Shown: one piece after another, positions 52,553 to 61,429 of the stretch
How the letters are laid out: the number at the start of each line of letters is the position of its first letter
Position numbering within the stretch: the first letter of the stretch is position 1
NCBI RefSeq assembly: GCF_004519315.1
Contig: NZ_SOZE01000001.1
Coordinates: forward strand, 1-64,000
Length of the DNA stretch: 64,000 bases
Direction: 5' to 3'
Source of the DNA: Mucilaginibacter psychrotolerans
Lineage (GTDB): Bacteria > Bacteroidota > Bacteroidia > Sphingobacteriales > Sphingobacteriaceae
Notes under the pieces: generated by a model
The model's input: the letters and a program-made list of their open reading frames with translations, nothing else
Database searches by the model: none
Told to the model about the DNA's origin: nothing
Position numbers and translations under genes: made by a program

Positions 52553-52735
52553 TTACTTAATCTCTTTGTGAACGGTTACTTTACGTAAAACCGGGTTGAA
52601 TTTTTTCAATTCCAAACGCTCGGTTGTGTTCTTTTTGTTTTTGGTGGTAATGTAGCGAGACATACCCGGCATGCCGCTGGTTTTATGCTCTGTGCATTCT
52701 AAAATTACCTGAACCCTGTTGCCTTTCTTAGCCAT
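52553..52735 (-). CDS. rpmG: 50S ribosomal protein L33
   Basis: A 60-residue L33 ([20 protein letters not shown], then [20 protein letters not shown] and [13 protein letters not shown]). It has a single cysteine and lacks the paired zinc-binding cysteines, so it is the zinc-free form. It is followed by DUF4295 and preceded by rpmB, the usual Bacteroidota order. Confidence 0.96.
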   Translation of the reverse strand: MAKKGNRVQVILECTEHKTSGMPGMSRYITTKNKKNTTERLELKKFNPVLRKVTVHKEIK

Positions 52736-52840
52736 TTTCTTATCTTGTTAAACGTAATACGTGGTACGTTTTACGTTGATTATTGCTTGATGATTATTAT
52801 AGTGGAAGCGCTAAACGTATGCCGTTAAACGTACAAACTA

Positions 52841-53074
52841 CTAAATAGAACCTTTTTTTACGAACTTGTTGATACAAGCAGTAATACCGAGTTTGCTGAT
52901 AGTTTTAACAGCAGAAGTAGATACTTTTAAAGTAATCCATTTATCTTCTTCAGGGATGTAAAACTTTTTCAACTGTAAGTTTGGATAGAACTTACGTTTG
53001 GTTTTAGCGTTCGAGTTTGATACGCTGTTACCGTTCATGTAGCCTTTTCCTGTTAGATCACAAATTCTTGACAT
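52841..53074 (-). CDS. rpmB: 50S ribosomal protein L28
   Basis: A 77-residue L28. The ATG at 53074 ([20 protein letters not shown]) is the family start; codons further upstream are not part of the protein. [18 protein letters not shown] and [13 protein letters not shown] are conserved. It is the first gene of the L28-L33-DUF4295 group. Confidence 0.96.
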   Translation of the reverse strand: MSRICDLTGKGYMNGNSVSNSNAKTKRKFYPNLQLKKFYIPEEDKWITLKVSTSAVKTISKLGITACINKFVKKGSI

Positions 53075-53239
53075 GACAAATATTTTTTTTAATTCTCGCT
53101 CTTCTCCTAAAAAGAGTTTGCAAATATCAGGTTTTTCAAACACATAAGCAATAGTGTTTTGCAAAATATTTTAAAAAGAATTTAGGGGTGTGGGATGGGG
53201 TTAATAGTAGGTGATTTTGAAACCGTTAGCTGACTATTT

Positions 53240-53402
53240 TTTACCACAGAGTGCGCAGAGAAGGCACAGAGCAACACAGAGACAAAATTAAAACTTTGCA
53301 CCTTCCCGCCTTTGCGAGAAAAACGCTCTATATAAACTATCTAAGCTCCGCGCCTCTCTGCGGATAGCTACCGCAAATCTCCGCGCCCTCTGCGGTTAAA
53401 TT
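53240..53402. repeat. solo element with CACAGAG-type inverted ends
   Basis: The left end (ACCACAGAGTGCGCAGAGA) and the reverse complement of the right end (ACCGCAGAGGGCGCGGAGA) are inverted copies, with three differences in 19 bases. The left part, through AAGGCACAGAG, closely matches the arm left of the GxxExxY gene at 14102. It carries no gene, so it looks like an empty or decayed form. It fills most of the 450-bp gap between rpmB and acs. Confidence 0.7.
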
Positions 53403-53525
53403 CACCTCGATGCTAAATCGGTTAATCCAATCAAGCCTTACTTTTTAAAATATTTTAAAAAGCCTTAAATTTATTATCCGCTTAACACAAAAATTACTAA
53501 TTTACGCCACCATTTATATATCGCT

Positions 53526-55427
53526 ATGCAAGTAAAGTCGTTTGAAGAATACCAGCAGGCCTATAGCCTGAGTGTTGAACAGCCTGAACAATTCTGGGCA
53601 GGCATTGCCAATAATTTTTTATGGAAAAAGAAGTGGGATAAGGTTTTAGATTGGAACTTTAAAGAACCCAAAATAAAATGGTTTGAGGGTGCCAAGCTGA
53701 ACATTACCGAGAACTGCCTGGACCGCCACCTGGAAAAAAATGGCGATACCACAGCCATTATTTGGGAACCAAACGACCCGACAGAAGACCACCGCATTAT
53801 TACCTATAAACAACTGCACGATAAAGTTTGCCAGTTTGCCAACGTGCTTAAAAACAACGGCGCTAAAAAAGGCGACCGGATTTGTATATACATGCCCATG
53901 GTGCCCGAGCTGGCTATTGCTGTTTTAGCTTGTGCCCGTATAGGTGCTATCCATTCGGTAGTGTTCGGCGGTTTCTCGGCGCAATCTATAGCCGATAGGA
54001 TAAAAGATGCCGAATGCAATATCGTGATCACAGCCGATGGTGGTTTCCGCGGAACCAAGGAAGTGCCTTTGAAAAATATTATCGACGATGCGCTGGTGCA
54101 GTGCCCATCGATTAAAAAAGTGATCGTATTAACCCGTAGCCGCACGCCGGTATCCATGATTAAAGGCCGCGACGTATGGTGGGAAGATGAAATAAAAAAG
54201 GTGGAAACCCAGGGCAACCCGGATTGCCCCGCCGAAGAAATGGATGCCGAGGATATGTTGTTTATCCTTTACACATCGGGTTCTACCGGCAAGCCGAAGG
54301 GCGTTGTACACACTTGTGGCGGCTACATGGTTTATACGGGATATACCTTTAGCAACGCATTCCAGTACCAGCCGGGTGAAGTGTATTTTTGTACCGCAGA
54401 TATCGGCTGGATAACCGGCCACTCTTATATCGCTTACGGTCCGCTTACGCAAGGGGCAACGTCGGTAATGTTTGAGGGTGTACCTACCTGGCCTGATGCG
54501 GGCAGGCTTTGGGATATCGTAGAGAAATTCAAAGTAAATATTTTATATACGGCCCCAACCGCCATCCGCTCGCTGATGAGTTTTGGCGATGATGTGGTAA
54601 AGGGCCGCGATTTCAGTTCGCTGAAAAAGCTGGGTTCGGTAGGCGAGCCGCTGAATGAGGAGGCCTGGCACTGGTTCGACGAGAAGATTGGCCAGGGCAA
54701 ATGCCCTATTGTGGATACCTGGTGGCAAACCGAAACCGGTGGTTTCATGATATCGCCGATTGCCAACGTTACCCCGCTAAAACCGGGTTATGCAACCCTG
54801 CCTTTGCCGGGCGTGCAGCCTATACTGGTCGACGAGAACGGCAAGGAAATACATGGCAACGGCGTAAGCGGGAACTTGTGCATCAAATTCCCATGGCCGG
54901 GCATGCTGCGCACTACCTATGGCGACCATGAGCGCTGCCGCACCACCTATTTTGCTACTTACGAAAACCTGTATTTTACCGGCGATGGCTGCCTGCGCGA
55001 TGAAGACGGTTACTACCGTATAACCGGTCGCGTAGATGATGTGCTGAACGTATCGGGCCACCGTATTGGTACGGCCGAGGTAGAGAATGCCATTAACATG
55101 CACGCCACCGTGGTAGAGAGTGCTGTGGTTGGCTATCCGCACGATATAAAAGGGCAGGGCGTGTACGCCTTTGTGGTATGTCCTAATCAGCATGGCGACC
55201 AGGAACTTACCCGCAAGGATATTATGATGACCGTAGCCCGCATTATTGGCGCTATTGCCAAACCCGATAAAATTCAATTCGTACCCGGCTTGCCAAAAAC
55301 GCGTTCGGGCAAAATCATGCGCAGGATATTGCGCAAGATTGCCGAAGGCGATACCAGTAACCTGGGCGATACATCGACTTTGTTGGATCCTGCTGTAGTG
55401 GAGGAGATAAAGGCGGGAGCATTGTAG
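53526..55427 (+). CDS. acs: acetyl-CoA synthetase
   Basis: A 633-residue acetate:CoA ligase (AMP-forming). Landmarks: YTSGSTGKPKGVVHT (about 249-263, P-loop), WWQTETGGFMISP (about 400-412), YFTGDGCLRDEDGYYRITGR (about 483-502), and the catalytic, acetyl-regulated lysine in PKTRSGKIMRR near 600. It makes acetyl-CoA from acetate in the cytoplasm. Length is normal. It is a single-gene unit with a strong terminator. Confidence 0.95.
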   Translation: MQVKSFEEYQQAYSLSVEQPEQFWAGIANNFLWKKKWDKVLDWNFKEPKIKWFEGAKLNITENCLDRHLEKNGDTTAIIWEPNDPTEDHRIITYKQLHDKVCQFANVLKNNGAKKGDRICIYMPMVPELAIAVLACARIGAIHSVVFGGFSAQSIADRIKDAECNIVITADGGFRGTKEVPLKNIIDDALVQCPSIKKVIVLTRSRTPVSMIKGRDVWWEDEIKKVETQGNPDCPAEEMDAEDMLFILYTSGSTGKPKGVVHTCGGYMVYTGYTFSNAFQYQPGEVYFCTADIGWITGHSYIAYGPLTQGATSVMFEGVPTWPDAGRLWDIVEKFKVNILYTAPTAIRSLMSFGDDVVKGRDFSSLKKLGSVGEPLNEEAWHWFDEKIGQGKCPIVDTWWQTETGGFMISPIANVTPLKPGYATLPLPGVQPILVDENGKEIHGNGVSGNLCIKFPWPGMLRTTYGDHERCRTTYFATYENLYFTGDGCLRDEDGYYRITGRVDDVLNVSGHRIGTAEVENAINMHATVVESAVVGYPHDIKGQGVYAFVVCPNQHGDQELTRKDIMMTVARIIGAIAKPDKIQFVPGLPKTRSGKIMRRILRKIAEGDTSNLGDTSTLLDPAVVEEIKAGAL

Positions 55428-55451
55428 CTTAGATAAAAAAGTTTGCTGGAG

Positions 55452-55490
55452 AAAAAGCCCTTGACAAATCTGTTTGTTAGGGGCTTTTTT
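55452..55490 (+). terminator. rho-independent terminator after acs
   Basis: A 17-bp stem (55452-55468 with 55473-55489, two G-T pairs), a 4-base loop and a run of six Ts. A-rich on the left arm, so it may work in both directions. Confidence 0.85.
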
Positions 55491-55507
55491 CTTACACAAG
55501 AATATCT

Positions 55508-55515
55508 TAAATTTG
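55508..55515 (+). promoter_or_regulatory. -7 element of the first small TA pair
   Basis: TAAATTTG matches TAnnTTTG exactly but lies only 3 bases before the ATG at 55519, so the mRNA would be leaderless or nearly so. The same CTTAAATTTG block occurs before the second pair at 56973-56981. Confidence 0.5.
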
Positions 55516-55518
55516 ATT

Positions 55519-55716
55519 ATGGAACTTGTGTTGAAAAACGTTCAAAAAAAGCATTTGCCTCTAATTGCAGAGTTAGCTAAAACGCTTAAAATAGAATTAT
55601 CGGAGCCTGCCGAAGATGACAAATATTATTTAGCGGCAATGGAAGAGGGACGAAAGTCTCCGCTTTTGAACGAGCAGGAAAAATTGGATTTTATTTCGTC
55701 GCTGAAATCTAAATAA
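55519..55716 (+). CDS. antitoxin of a RelE/ParE-type pair
   Basis: A 65-residue small acidic protein (MELVLKNVQKKHLPLIAELA, ending KLDFISSLKSK). Its size and place directly before a RelE-like toxin mark it as the antitoxin. It begins with a short strand rather than a clear DNA-binding ribbon-helix-helix. Its stop overlaps the toxin start (TAATG), so translation is coupled. Confidence 0.75.
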   Translation: MELVLKNVQKKHLPLIAELAKTLKIELSEPAEDDKYYLAAMEEGRKSPLLNEQEKLDFISSLKSK

Positions 55717-55988
55717 TGCAATTAGATATCCGGGCAACTTTTACAAAGGACAGTAAAAAGCTGTCGGATACGCTGAAGGAAAGCCTTGCTGATGCAATCG
55801 CTGTAATTCTCAGCGCAGAAAAGTTGTCGGATATTCCAAATGTTAAATCATTAAAAGGTGGCAAAAAAGCAGTAAATGCTTATCGCATGCGTCTTAAAGA
55901 CCATCGTATTTGCTTTTTCTTCCAAAACGAGGTTGTTGAGTTGGTTCGGGTACTGCCACGAAAAGATGTTTATAAAGTGTTCCCCTAA
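55716..55988 (+). CDS. RelE/ParE-family toxin
   Basis: A 90-residue toxin of the RelE superfamily. Typical parts are the N-terminal helix FTKDSKKLSDTLKESLADAI, the strand LKGGKKAVNAYRMRLKDHRICFFF (with a conserved arginine before the RI-F strand), and the last strand VVELVRVLPRKDVYKVFP. It should cleave mRNA in the ribosome. It overlaps its antitoxin gene by one base and appears intact. Confidence 0.8.
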   Translation: MQLDIRATFTKDSKKLSDTLKESLADAIAVILSAEKLSDIPNVKSLKGGKKAVNAYRMRLKDHRICFFFQNEVVELVRVLPRKDVYKVFP

Positions 55989-55993
55989 GCTTT

Positions 55994-56935
55994 ATGACCG
56001 ATACCCCTATCACCACCGACAATAAGCAATATATTTCCATTCGCGGCGAGAACCAACGCGATAATCCGGTGTTGCTGTACCTGCATGGCGGGCCGGGCAC
56101 ACCGGATTTTTGTTTTACAGCAGATGTGCTGAAACCGCTGGAAAAGATATTTACCATTTGTTATTGGGAACAGCCTGGCGCAGGCAGGTCTTACACCCGG
56201 CCTGAGGATAAGAGCGCGATAACGGTAGAACGGATGATTGCAAGTGCTAAGGAGATTGCCGAACTCCTCATTTGGAAGCTCAAGCAAAAACAGATATACG
56301 TGCTCGGGCAATCATGGGGTACCTTTTTAGGTTCGTTACTGGTATAGCGGCATCCCGAACTTTTCCATGCTTACCTAAGCGTAGGGCAGGTGACGAATCA
56401 ATACTTGTCTGAACTGGAATCTTACGATTTCGTGAAACAGCAGGCCACAATCCGCAAAGATAGTAGCGTACTCCGTAAATTGAAAAAGTGGCCCGTGCCC
56501 TCCCGGGATGCGGGTGCAAAGGCCTGGTTCAGGTATTTTAACTTTCAGCGTTGGCAGGTGGCGCGGTATAGGGGCAGCATGCGGCAAAAGAATATCTTTT
56601 TATTTGCGATTTGGAAACTGCTCACCTGCAAAGAATATGCCTTTAAAGATAAGCTTAACTACATGAAAGGCTCCTCGCTTAGTTTTAACCAGCTGTGGGA
56701 TGCAATCATCAATACCAATATCAATGAGGTGGTAACCGAATATAAAATGCCGGTTTACTTCTTCCACGGCGAGCATGACCATCATACGTATTATCAGGGC
56801 GCAAAGGATTACTTCGAAAAGCTGAATGCCCCCAAAAAGCAATACTATACCTTTCCGGATGCTGCGCATTTTCCACATACGGAGTGCTTTGAGGAATTTG
56901 AAAGGATAGTCAGAAAAGATATTTTGGGAGCTTAG
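55994..56935 (+). pseudogene. alpha/beta hydrolase gene broken by an amber codon
   Basis: A 313-codon frame interrupted only by TAG at 56345-56347, with the same frame open on both sides. The product resembles proline-iminopeptidase-like hydrolases: VLLYLHGGPGTPDF, EQPGAGRS, nucleophile serine in VLGQSWGTFLGSLL just before the stop, and histidine in PDAAHFPHTE at the end. Homologues usually read LVQRHPE here, so CAG to TAG is the likely change. The first 117 residues lack the acid and histidine, so activity is lost unless the stop is read through. Confidence 0.8.
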
Positions 56936-56973
56936 CAAGGCAATTATCGTTTTTATCTTCAGTTAGAATACCT

Positions 56974-56981
56974 TAAATTTG
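56974..56981 (+). promoter_or_regulatory. -7 element of the second small TA pair
   Basis: TAAATTTG, an exact TAnnTTTG match, 21 bases before the ATG at 57003. The surrounding CTTAAATTTG is shared with the first TA pair. Confidence 0.5.
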
Positions 56982-57002
56982 TTATAGTTAGTTTTTGAAA
57001 AT

Positions 57003-57215
57003 ATGTCAGTACTTACCGTCCGCCCCAAGAATGAAGAACAGGAAAAGGCTTTGAAAACTATTTTCGATGCTTTTGATGTTGTGTACGAAAAGGAACTTGA
57101 TGAGACAGAATATTTGATGTCGACTAAAGCCAACGAAAAAGAACTTGATGAAAGTATCCAGGAATTGGAAGCCGGAAAAGGGGTGAAAATCTCTCTGGAA
57201 GATTTATGGAAGTAA
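57003..57215 (+). CDS. antitoxin of a YoeB-like pair
   Basis: A 70-residue acidic protein (MSVLTVRPKNEEQEKALKTI, ending GVKISLEDLWK) of the DUF2683-like kind often found before YoeB or RelE toxins in Bacteroidota. The C-terminal SLEDLWK is the usual toxin-wrapping tail. It overlaps the toxin gene by 10 bases. Confidence 0.75.
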   Translation: MSVLTVRPKNEEQEKALKTIFDAFDVVYEKELDETEYLMSTKANEKELDESIQELEAGKGVKISLEDLWK

Positions 57216-57502
57216 CTTTTTCGCCAAAAGCTCAAGCCCATTTGCAATACTGGAAGAAGAGTGGGAATAAGCAAATTATGGAAAAGATAAGCTTGTTGCT
57301 GGCTGATATACAAATTACTCCTTTCGAAGGTATTGGTAAACCAGAGCCACTAAAACATAAATGGGCGGGTTATTGGTCGCGATGGATAACAAGCGAACAT
57401 CGACTGGTTTATAAAGAGAAGACGATACTGTTTTTATCGCTCAACTACGTTTCCATTACTAATGGACGTCAGAATATCGTAAATACCAGGAATAAAATCT
57501 AA
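57206..57502 (+). pseudogene. yoeB: YoeB-like toxin gene, frameshifted before its catalytic C-terminus
   Basis: The first ~75 residues match the Txe/YoeB toxins (MEVTFSPKAQAHLQYWKKS, PFEGIGKPEPLKHKWAGYWS, then ITSEHRLVYKEKT). YoeB normally ends in a short strand and a catalytic His-Tyr. Here the current frame runs on to a 98-residue product without it. In the -1 frame, right after the T run at 57431-57435, the sequence reads I-A-Q-L-R-F-H-Y and then TAA (57436-57462). That would give a normal ~85-residue toxin. So either the gene is dead, or slippage on the T run is needed for activity. Confidence 0.75.
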
Positions 57503-57532
57503 CTTGCTGCATTGATTCTTAAACCTATATCT

Positions 57533-57922
57533 ATGAAAAAAGTAACCGGCATCGGCGGCGTGTTTTTTAAAAGTGCCGATCCAAAAGCCATGAACGATTG
57601 GTACACCAAAAACCTGGGATTGCCCGTTGGCCAATACGGCACCACTTTTGAGTGGCTGCACGAGGACGATGCCACAAAAAAAGGATCAACCAGTTGGTGC
57701 GCTTTCCCTGCCGATACCAAATACTTTAACCCTTCCGAAAAGCCCTTTATGATCAATTACCGCGTAGCGGATTTAGCGGCATTGGTTGAGGAACTAAAAA
57801 GCGAAAACGTAACCATTGTAGATGAGATAGCCGAGTATGATTATGGCAAATTCGTGCATATCCTGGATCCCGAAGGCAACATCATTGAGCTTTGGGAACC
57901 GGGCGATGAATCGGTACTGTAA
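57533..57922 (+). CDS. VOC-family (glyoxalase/bleomycin-resistance fold) protein
   Basis: A 129-residue vicinal-oxygen-chelate protein. The ATG at 57533 precedes the first strand (KKVTGIGGVFFKSADPKAMN). The fold's landmarks are DWYTKNLGL, FMINYRVADLAALVEELKSE, and the final FVHILDPEGNIIELWEP with the metal-binding glutamate. Substrate unknown; may be a dioxygenase, lyase or binding protein. Confidence 0.85.
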   Translation: MKKVTGIGGVFFKSADPKAMNDWYTKNLGLPVGQYGTTFEWLHEDDATKKGSTSWCAFPADTKYFNPSEKPFMINYRVADLAALVEELKSENVTIVDEIAEYDYGKFVHILDPEGNIIELWEPGDESVL

Positions 57923-57997
57923 TTTACAGTCCCAAATAAAAAACTAATTACGCCCCGGCCTGTTCTCTTTATACATCTAAATAAGGAGGAACAAACC

Positions 57998-58183
57998 ATG
58001 GATAAGTTAGAAATAAAAGGCGGCTGGAACGAGCTGAAAGGAAAGATTAAACAAGCTTACGGCGACCTGACAGACGATGATTTGGCGCACGAAGAAGGCA
58101 AAGACGATGAAACGCTTGGCCGCATCCAGCAAAAAACCGGCAAAACCCGCGAGCAGCTGGTGGACTGGATAAACAGCTTGTAG
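57998..58183 (+). CDS. CsbD-family stress protein
   Basis: A 61-residue hydrophilic protein ([20 protein letters not shown], then [17 protein letters not shown]). This is the CsbD pattern, found in general stress responses, of unknown mechanism. It has a strong Shine-Dalgarno site (AAGGAGG) 10 bases before the ATG, rare in this window. A terminator follows. Confidence 0.9.
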   Translation: MDKLEIKGGWNELKGKIKQAYGDLTDDDLAHEEGKDDETLGRIQQKTGKTREQLVDWINSL

Positions 58184-58233
58184 TGACTTGAGGTTGAAGG
58201 TTAGCGATTCGCCCGACCTGAATGATTTTAATT

Positions 58234-58256
58234 GCCCTGCATAGCGGGGCTTTTTT
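58234..58256 (+). terminator. terminator after the CsbD gene
   Basis: GCCCTGC at 58234-58240 pairs with GCGGGGC at 58244-58250 (one G-T pair), followed by six Ts. Confidence 0.75.
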
Positions 58257-58319
58257 ATTTTGTAGCGGAAGCAACGTTCGGCTTAAACAGGTGTCGATTA
58301 ACTAAACTATTAATGCCTT

Positions 58320-59660
58320 ATGAAGCAAATTTACCTGCTGCTGTTATTGCTTGCGCCCGTTTGCCTGTCGGCCCAAACCAAACTGGCCGTGCTGCCTCAA
58401 TCCAACGATCTATCGCTCGAAATCAAAAGGATTAGGGTCGATCCGAAAATCGATGCTGATTCTGCCGCGAAATTACTCTCCCGCTGGCAGCGTTACCACG
58501 AAGTCAAAGCAAAAGGTATCAACTACCTGTTTTATTATAACGATGAGCGTATCGGTGCCATTCCGCTGCGGGTGTTTGTTCCGCCGACGTATAACACCAG
58601 CAAGCCCAATGCCTGTGTATTGGTGCTGCATGGAGCGGTCGGTATCAGCCATTTTACAGACATCGACACCCTGGGCAATACCGATGAAGATATTTTGGTG
58701 GACCCATTGAAGACGCAGGGGTACATCATCATACAACCTATTGCCGATAAGCCTAAGGGCTTTACATGGGGCGGCAGGATGCAACCGAGGAACCAGCCTT
58801 ACCAGCCTAACCGGGCTTTCGGGGTTTTGGCCCAAATCATCATCCAATTGAAGCAGGTGCTTAATATAGATGATAACCGCGTATTTGCATTCGGCCATTC
58901 CGATGGTGCCGATGGTTCAATCGGCATGGGCGTTTACAAGCCAGACCAATTTGCCGGCGTGGTTGCTTATAACACCATGTTTTATAATTTATTCGCGCAT
59001 GATTATTACATCCGTAATATTCAAAACCTACCCCTTTACGAGGTGCATTCTGATAAAGACAAATTGCGGCGCATCGCAATTACCAGGCAAATTGTAGATT
59101 CTTTAAAGCGGTTGAGCAAGCAGATTACTTACAAAGAATATGCAGGTTATGAGCACTACGATAGACATCTCAGTATTGACGAACCTTTTGCGAATGAATT
59201 TATGAAAGGATTGTCGCGTAACCCTTATCAGACAAACCTTTACTGGGAAACTATGCAAAATAGCCCCTATAACGCTATCCATTGGCTATCAATCGTGGCC
59301 GATACGGCATTAAACGCTGCGGCATGGCATCAGCCGTTTGCTGTAAAGGATAAGTATTATTTTGAGCGGGATCAGATATGGGTAAGCAACCTGATTTACA
59401 ATCCGCTGAAAAGCGCCGCCGTTAAAGCCACTTACAGCGACAATGTATTCACCCTGCAAAAATCCGGCGTTACCGAAGTAGAATTGAAGATAAGCCCAAA
59501 TATGATAGACCTTAAGAAGCCCGTAACCGTAATAGCCAATGGTATTCAGGTATTTAAAGGCATGGTAACGGCCGATAAAGCTTATCTGCTTAATGAGTTT
59601 TCAAAAAGCTTAGACCGCGCTGCACTTTGGGTTAACAGCATTAAGGTGAGAATAGATTAA
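58320..59660 (+). CDS. exported alpha/beta hydrolase-like esterase
   Basis: A 446-residue protein with a signal peptide (MKQIYLLLLLLAPVCLSAQ). Residues ~75-300 are an alpha/beta hydrolase domain: NACVLVLHGAVGISHF, the nucleophile serine in VFAFGHSDGADGSIGMG (about 192-208), an acid in YEVHSDKDKLRR, and histidine in YAGYEHYDRHLS near 281. It resembles phospholipase/carboxylesterase or PHB-depolymerase-like proteins. The last ~130 residues form a separate beta-rich region. Substrate unknown. Confidence 0.78.
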   Translation: MKQIYLLLLLLAPVCLSAQTKLAVLPQSNDLSLEIKRIRVDPKIDADSAAKLLSRWQRYHEVKAKGINYLFYYNDERIGAIPLRVFVPPTYNTSKPNACVLVLHGAVGISHFTDIDTLGNTDEDILVDPLKTQGYIIIQPIADKPKGFTWGGRMQPRNQPYQPNRAFGVLAQIIIQLKQVLNIDDNRVFAFGHSDGADGSIGMGVYKPDQFAGVVAYNTMFYNLFAHDYYIRNIQNLPLYEVHSDKDKLRRIAITRQIVDSLKRLSKQITYKEYAGYEHYDRHLSIDEPFANEFMKGLSRNPYQTNLYWETMQNSPYNAIHWLSIVADTALNAAAWHQPFAVKDKYYFERDQIWVSNLIYNPLKSAAVKATYSDNVFTLQKSGVTEVELKISPNMIDLKKPVTVIANGIQVFKGMVTADKAYLLNEFSKSLDRAALWVNSIKVRID

Positions 59661-59695
59661 AGTTCGTATTTTACGCGCACCAAAATCTTCATCAA

Positions 59696-60850
59696 ATGCC
59701 CGGAACGCACTCCGCCAATACGCCCGAACAAAGCAAAGGCAAAATACTTTATATCGACCACCTTAAGGTAGTGCTAACCGTTTTGGTGATTTTGCACCAT
59801 GCTTGCGTAACTTATGGCGCACCGGGTGGCTGGTATTACAGCGAAAAAACAACCCTAATGGGGGCCCTTTTACCCATGACGGTTTTTGTTGCCGTTAACC
59901 AGGCTTTTTTTATGGGTTTCTTCTTTTTCTTGTCGGCATTGTTTATCCCTTCATCTTTCGATAAAAAGGGACCGGCTAAATTCCTTGTCGATAAGTTGAT
60001 CAGGCTGGGGTTGCCGCTGGTGTTTTACGCCTTGGTGTTGTCGCCATTCCTCAGTTTTATGGTGTACAACTATACCGGCACGCATCCGCAGATAACTTAT
60101 GCGCAATACCTCAGCGGGTTCGATGGTTGGATAAATTTCGGCGTGTTATGGTTTGTGGCCGCCCTGTTGATATTTACGTTAGCCTACGCCCTGTTCCGCA
60201 TGTTTATGGATGACAGGCACATGTCCAAACCCTTACCCTCGGTAGCAAAGTTGCTCCTGTTCGCCGGCGTCATCGGCCTGATAAGTTATGCTGTGCGTAT
60301 CGTTTTCCCGGTAGGGTGGGTGCTAAAGCCACTTGGCTTTCAGTTGGGGCATTTTCCGCAGTACATCGCCATGTTTATATTGGGCCTCATCGCATCGCGC
60401 AGCAAATGGATAGCCAATGCCGATTATCAAACAGGCAAAACCATGCGCACAATCGCCCTCCGTTTGGTATATATAGGTTTCCCGGCTTTTTTTGTGGCGC
60501 AAAAGATGTTAGACTTCCCAACTGATGCCTTCAATATCGGCGGGCATTGGCAAAGTTTGTGGTACGCCGTATGGGAGCAACTGGTAGGCTTCAGTATCGT
60601 AACCGCATTGCTCTGCATCGGTAAAGAACGTTGGAATAAGCCATCCCAATTTCTAAGCCTGCTATCGCGAAGCACCTTCGCGGTTTACATTTTCCATCCG
60701 CTGATACTGATTGCCCTTTCGGTAGCTTTGCATAACTGGGTTGTAGAACCTGCTTTAAAGTTATTGGTGGTAGCGCGGTTGGCGGTTATCGGCAGCTTTT
60801 TGTTGGGGTTGCTGGTGGTGAGGATACCGTGGGTGAATAGGGTGGTTTAA
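59696..60850 (+). CDS. acyltransferase 3-family membrane protein
   Basis: A 384-residue integral membrane protein with about ten helices. The N-terminal part has the family's YIDHLKVVLTVLVILHHACVTYG, with the conserved histidine of the R/H motif. Such proteins transfer acyl groups to sugars or cell-surface polymers. Its stop overlaps that of the converging Uma2 gene by 2-3 bases. Confidence 0.85.
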   Translation: MPGTHSANTPEQSKGKILYIDHLKVVLTVLVILHHACVTYGAPGGWYYSEKTTLMGALLPMTVFVAVNQAFFMGFFFFLSALFIPSSFDKKGPAKFLVDKLIRLGLPLVFYALVLSPFLSFMVYNYTGTHPQITYAQYLSGFDGWINFGVLWFVAALLIFTLAYALFRMFMDDRHMSKPLPSVAKLLLFAGVIGLISYAVRIVFPVGWVLKPLGFQLGHFPQYIAMFILGLIASRSKWIANADYQTGKTMRTIALRLVYIGFPAFFVAQKMLDFPTDAFNIGGHWQSLWYAVWEQLVGFSIVTALLCIGKERWNKPSQFLSLLSRSTFAVYIFHPLILIALSVALHNWVVEPALKLLVVARLAVIGSFLLGLLVVRIPWVNRVV

Positions 60851-61401
60851 CGAAAGATTTTATTCAAATCGAAACTAAAGCCCGGCAATACAACAGAATG
60901 TAAGGTATCGGTTTTTTGTGCCTTTTGATGCAATACATAAACATCATCCTTTATTATATGCACTTCTGCATTCTCCTGTATAGGATCAATAATGATATAT
61001 TCTTTCACACCATATTTCTCGTAGATATCCTTTTTTTGGCGAAGGTCGTAGTAAGCAGTTGAGGGTGATAATATTTCAACAACCAAATCAGGCGCACCTT
61101 CTACTCTTGTTGTTACCATTTCAGCGGCTCGCGATTCGGTAATATAAAGTATATCGGGTTGAAGTACGTTTCCTTCATCAAACTTTACGTCCATAGGGGC
61201 CGCTACAATAAACCCGTTATCTCCAATAGCATCTAAGAAGTTTACTAAAGCATTGGAGAATCTAATAGATATTACCTGATGCAAAGGGATTGGCGAAGGC
61301 GACATAACTAAATCGTAATTGATAAGCTGAAAAGGCGCACCCTCCTCCAGAAGCATGTAGTCTTCTACTGTGTATTTCTTTTTCTTCTCAGCGGTAAGCA
61401 T
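60847..61401 (-). CDS. Uma2-family protein, PD-(D/E)XK nuclease fold
   Basis: A 184-residue Uma2 (DUF820) protein. The ATG at 61401 follows from the family start (MLTAEKKKKYTVEDYMLLEE) and avoids overlap with surE. Nuclease-like motifs: VLQPDILYI (~85-93) with aspartate, then APDLVVEILSPST (~106-118) and KKDIYEKYGVKEYIIID. Uma2 proteins are abundant in cyanobacteria and Bacteroidota, of unknown function. It is divergent from surE by 28 bp and convergent with the acyltransferase gene. Confidence 0.88.
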   Translation of the reverse strand: MLTAEKKKKYTVEDYMLLEEGAPFQLINYDLVMSPSPIPLHQVISIRFSNALVNFLDAIGDNGFIVAAPMDVKFDEGNVLQPDILYITESRAAEMVTTRVEGAPDLVVEILSPSTAYYDLRQKKDIYEKYGVKEYIIIDPIQENAEVHIIKDDVYVLHQKAQKTDTLHSVVLPGFSFDLNKIFR

Positions 61402-61429
61402 CAACCAAATATAACTAATTTTGTGCCAA

